A stretch of 64,000 bases of DNA from Meloidogyne chitwoodi (lineage: Eukaryota > Nematoda > Chromadorea > Rhabditida > Meloidogynidae), in NCBI GenBank assembly GCA_015183035.1, contig JACZZP010000022.1:62001-126000 (forward strand). Direction: 5' to 3'. Position numbers and translations under genes: made by a program. The notes beneath the pieces were generated by a model, which was not told the origin of the DNA, did not search any database, and saw only the letters and a program-made list of their open reading frames with translations. Positions 60,954-64,000 of this stretch are shown here, in pieces (position 1 is the stretch's first letter; the number at the start of each line of letters is the position of its first letter).

Positions 60954-63518
60954 GGTATTTTTTATGTTTTTTGATGGGTGACGATTTGTTTTTTTATTAT
61001 TTTTGACATTTATAAGGATTAACTGTTAATATAAATTTACGTTAATTAACATTTTAAAGAATCGCAAATTTCCAACGCAACTGAATTTCGTCGGAGTTTG
61101 TTATCTTTTCTCTTACCTTCTCCTATTCTCGATGAACACTTGTCTTTCTTTTTTTTCTTTTTCAAATTTTCATGTATTAACGCGCAGGTGAAACCAAAAA
61201 TCAAAAAGTGGTCGTCGCTCCCTCTTATGCGCTCATCCCCAATTCCATAGAGCTGGTCACCATTCACTCAATTCACAATCTGCCATTCCATCCTAAATTT
61301 GGTTCTTTTTTATTGTTAAAAATTGTCCGCATGTACTATCCACGAAATACTTTCTCTAATCACTTTGTTAACACTTAACTTTAATCAGTTTAATTATCAA
61401 TAATATAATTTCTCTTCTTTTTCCCCAAACTAGATTATATATTTGGCGGTGTTCAACATTGTTTTCTTTTCTACATTTTGCTGATTATTTTCACTCCTTT
61501 AATACACATTAATTGTTTTTAATTTTATCAATTTTTAGTTGTTTCAATCGTTTGAAAACAATTAATATTTTTTGTAAATAACTTCTAATAACCGAAAACT
61601 TCGCGCAATAATTATAATTTCTCATGATCCTAATTTGTCATTTGCTTTTCTTTTGACAAAAGCTTTTTTTACAAGTTTTTACTGCTTTTCACTCGTATTA
61701 TGTTTAAATTTGTAAAGAAAATTGGTGACTAGGATATGACCCCTCAAACAAATTGTCACTCTTCACTATTTATTTTCACCTTGTGTCATTTTCTTTTTCC
61801 TCTCTAGTTGTAATCACACCACTTTCATAAAACTATTTTCATCACTTCCTCCCCTACCTCCTCCGATATAAGTGTAAATATACACAAAAATTTATTGGTT
61901 TACAAATTTTGGCATCAAGCGAAGTTTTTTTTCCGATTAACATATTTAACATTTTTTATTTTGTTTATTTAGTTTTTAAAAAAGTGTTATGCAAAACTCA
62001 CATTTAAAGTTTTACCAAAATCATTTAAAAACTATACCCTTTATGAGTTAAAATAGAAATTCTCATTTTTTACAATTATTTTTTTTCTACAAAATTTAAT
62101 ACATTATTTTTTATTCGTTGCGGTTGAGTGAAAATAGTAGTGCATTCACTGGTGCTACAAATATTCCTCACATCCTTTAAATTACCATTGATTGAATTAT
62201 GTGAATTTTGGCGATGATGATGAACAATTAAGTCGCCATTTTCATTTCTCGCGCAGTAATCCGATATCTGAATCTCTCATATATTCTACTCTACAATGTA
62301 TTTTGTTTATATTAAAATCTATATCTGAGTAAATAATTTTAAATTTAATTGTGCCTCTTCAAATTTGCAACATCTCTCAGCACAAAATTTTGTTTATTTT
62401 GCCTCATATTTGTTTTTTAATTTTAGTTGATTGGAAAATTTACTTTTCCGAAAAAATTATATCATGGCGCGCAATTCTCGAAATTTTTCAATCCTTTATT
62501 TGTTCAAATACCTTAGCTTAGTAAGCAATGTACACAGTACTGATTTTCTATCTGTTAAATTTTATGGTTTTTAACATTGATAATGAGCTTAAATTCAAGT
62601 TGAAATTTCAAATACATTTATGTTTTACTAACAAAATGAAATATTTCGAATATACGTTATTTTAACATATTCAATTTTAATTTTTTTTAAAATAGTTTTT
62701 ATATTCCAGACGCAATATAACCTATTCCACTGCGCAAAATTATATTCTTTTCACTTGGGTTGTATAAATGAATAGGTAAACACTAAATTTAAGCGCAGTC
62801 GATATTACGCTTATTTTAATGTTTTAAAAATTATTTTTGTGTTTCTATTTTTATTTTTTTGAACTTTCTTTTTATAAAAATTTTTTATTTTTTTAATTGT
62901 ATAACTTTTTCCAAACCTTTTTTGCATAATGCTCTAATTATTGCGCCTGTATTTACCTAAAATCAAAGGTTTATACAATAAAGCCTGAAATAAACCCCGA
63001 GTTACTCTCTGGTTTTAAGGTAAATTACAGGCTTATGTTTTTTTTTAATTGCTAAAATTTCTTTCCACTTTTAAATATACAATGAAATATAAATACTTAT
63101 ATTCCGATGGGAATTATTATTATTCTAATATGGAAGATTTTCTGCTTCTTTTTACTATTCCTTTGTTGTTTTTTTTAATTATTTGCGCGACATTTTTAAT
63201 GTTTTTTAAAACCTCATTTTATATATCTATTCAATATGTACATAAAAATGATTGAGAAAAGAGGAACATTGTTAAAATAAGGGAAACGGAAATAACACTT
63301 TTGACGGATTAGTACATAATGACGGGAATTATATATTTATAATTTTAAAAAATATTTAATTTACTCTTTAATAAATCAAATTATTTTGTAATATATTGTT
63401 TATAAAATAGTGCTACTAATTCAAAATAATATATAGCAATAAAAACGATACATTCTAAATAAAATTTTAAATTTACTAATAATTTGAGTCTTCCGAATAC
63501 ATTTTATAAAAGTCAAAG

Positions 63519-64000
63519 ATGGGCTCCCTTTATCGTAGCGAGGAAATGCGCTTTTGCCAGGCAAATATTAAATTTTAATTTTTATATATTTTAATACTAA
63601 TAATCTTTTACAATCAGATGATTGTAGAAAGGGATGCTGCGTTCTCTTGCGTTGCTGAACTTGGCAAAAAGCCATACGTTCAATTTAAAGATGTGAGATT
63701 TTTAGTTTTGAAATTTTGCTAAATTTTTTGGAATTAAAATAAAATCAGAAAATTTATAGTTAAATTCTGATGTCAATTCTTTCCAACGAATGTTTGCTAA
63801 GGATATACGGCGCTTCGACGAAATGGAACGAAAAATGAGATTTTTAGAAGCACAAATTAAAAAAGATAATAATGTAATATTTGGAAATGTTGAAAGTCGA
63901 GAACCTGTTGAGGTTATGCCTCATCATGAAATTAACCAACTTGAGGTGTTGATCTTCTTATAATCGATAATTCTTAATTTTTAGCAAACATTAGTTGACT
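63519..64000 (+). CDS. V-ATPase V0 subunit a (5' part only)
   Basis: Four exons are visible (63519-63560, 63618-63692, 63760-63945, 63985-64000) before the window ends. MGSLYRSEEMRFCQMIVERD, AFSCVAELGKKPYVQFKDLN and VNSFQRMFAKDIRRFDEMER are the conserved cytosolic N-terminus of the 100-kDa a subunit, which couples the proton channel to V1. C. elegans has four (unc-32, vha-5, -6, -7); the paralogue cannot be told from this part. The first intron starts with GC (CAG|GCAAAT). Confidence 0.93.

Overview
The window is nuclear DNA of a nematode, most likely a clade IV plant parasite of the root-knot (Meloidogyne) type. It is very AT-rich, most introns are 40-60 nt, acceptors are T-rich (TTTTAG/TTTCAG), one tRNA has the nematode-only mix of a long variable arm with an isoleucine anticodon, and a nematode-specific Clc-like four-TM protein is present. 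The genus is an inference. All exon models were spliced by hand from reading frame, splice sites and recalled family sequences; no search was run. Layout, left to right: end of an unknown gene (75-227); a same-strand run of coatomer beta' (copb-2), the NatA catalytic subunit (naa-10) and an SLC41/MgtE-type magnesium transporter (6730-12767), possibly an operon. An unrecognised 9-exon coiled-coil gene lies antisense in one SLC41 intron and carries the odd class II tRNA in its own intron; a tRNA-Ile lies in another SLC41 intron. Then a 79-bp tandem array, a small heat-shock protein, a centromeric histone H3 variant (CenH3), proline dehydrogenase with a Clc-like gene nested in a 3.7-kb intron, and glucose-6-phosphate dehydrogenase. 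The middle holds the ER chaperone GRP94 (enpl-1) divergent from signal peptide peptidase (imp-2), then a tail-anchored PDZ protein with a tandemly amplified exon just downstream of the retromer subunit vps-29, a ONECUT homeobox gene, and a MAP-kinase phosphatase of the lip-1/DUSP6 type. The right third is poorer in genes: a strong hairpin, a 56-copy 15-bp minisatellite, eps-8, a deleted Merlin-type DNA transposon with near-perfect ends, repeats, and the first exons of the V-ATPase a subunit running off the edge. Most genes are housekeeping (vesicle traffic, ER folding, redox, chromatin). The most novel material is in the structure: CAG|GC-AG introns in three genes, genes nested in introns, exon amplification, tRNA-derived repeats with intact Pol III boxes in introns, a palindromic MITE family with three copies, and an anticodon/body mismatch in a tRNA.
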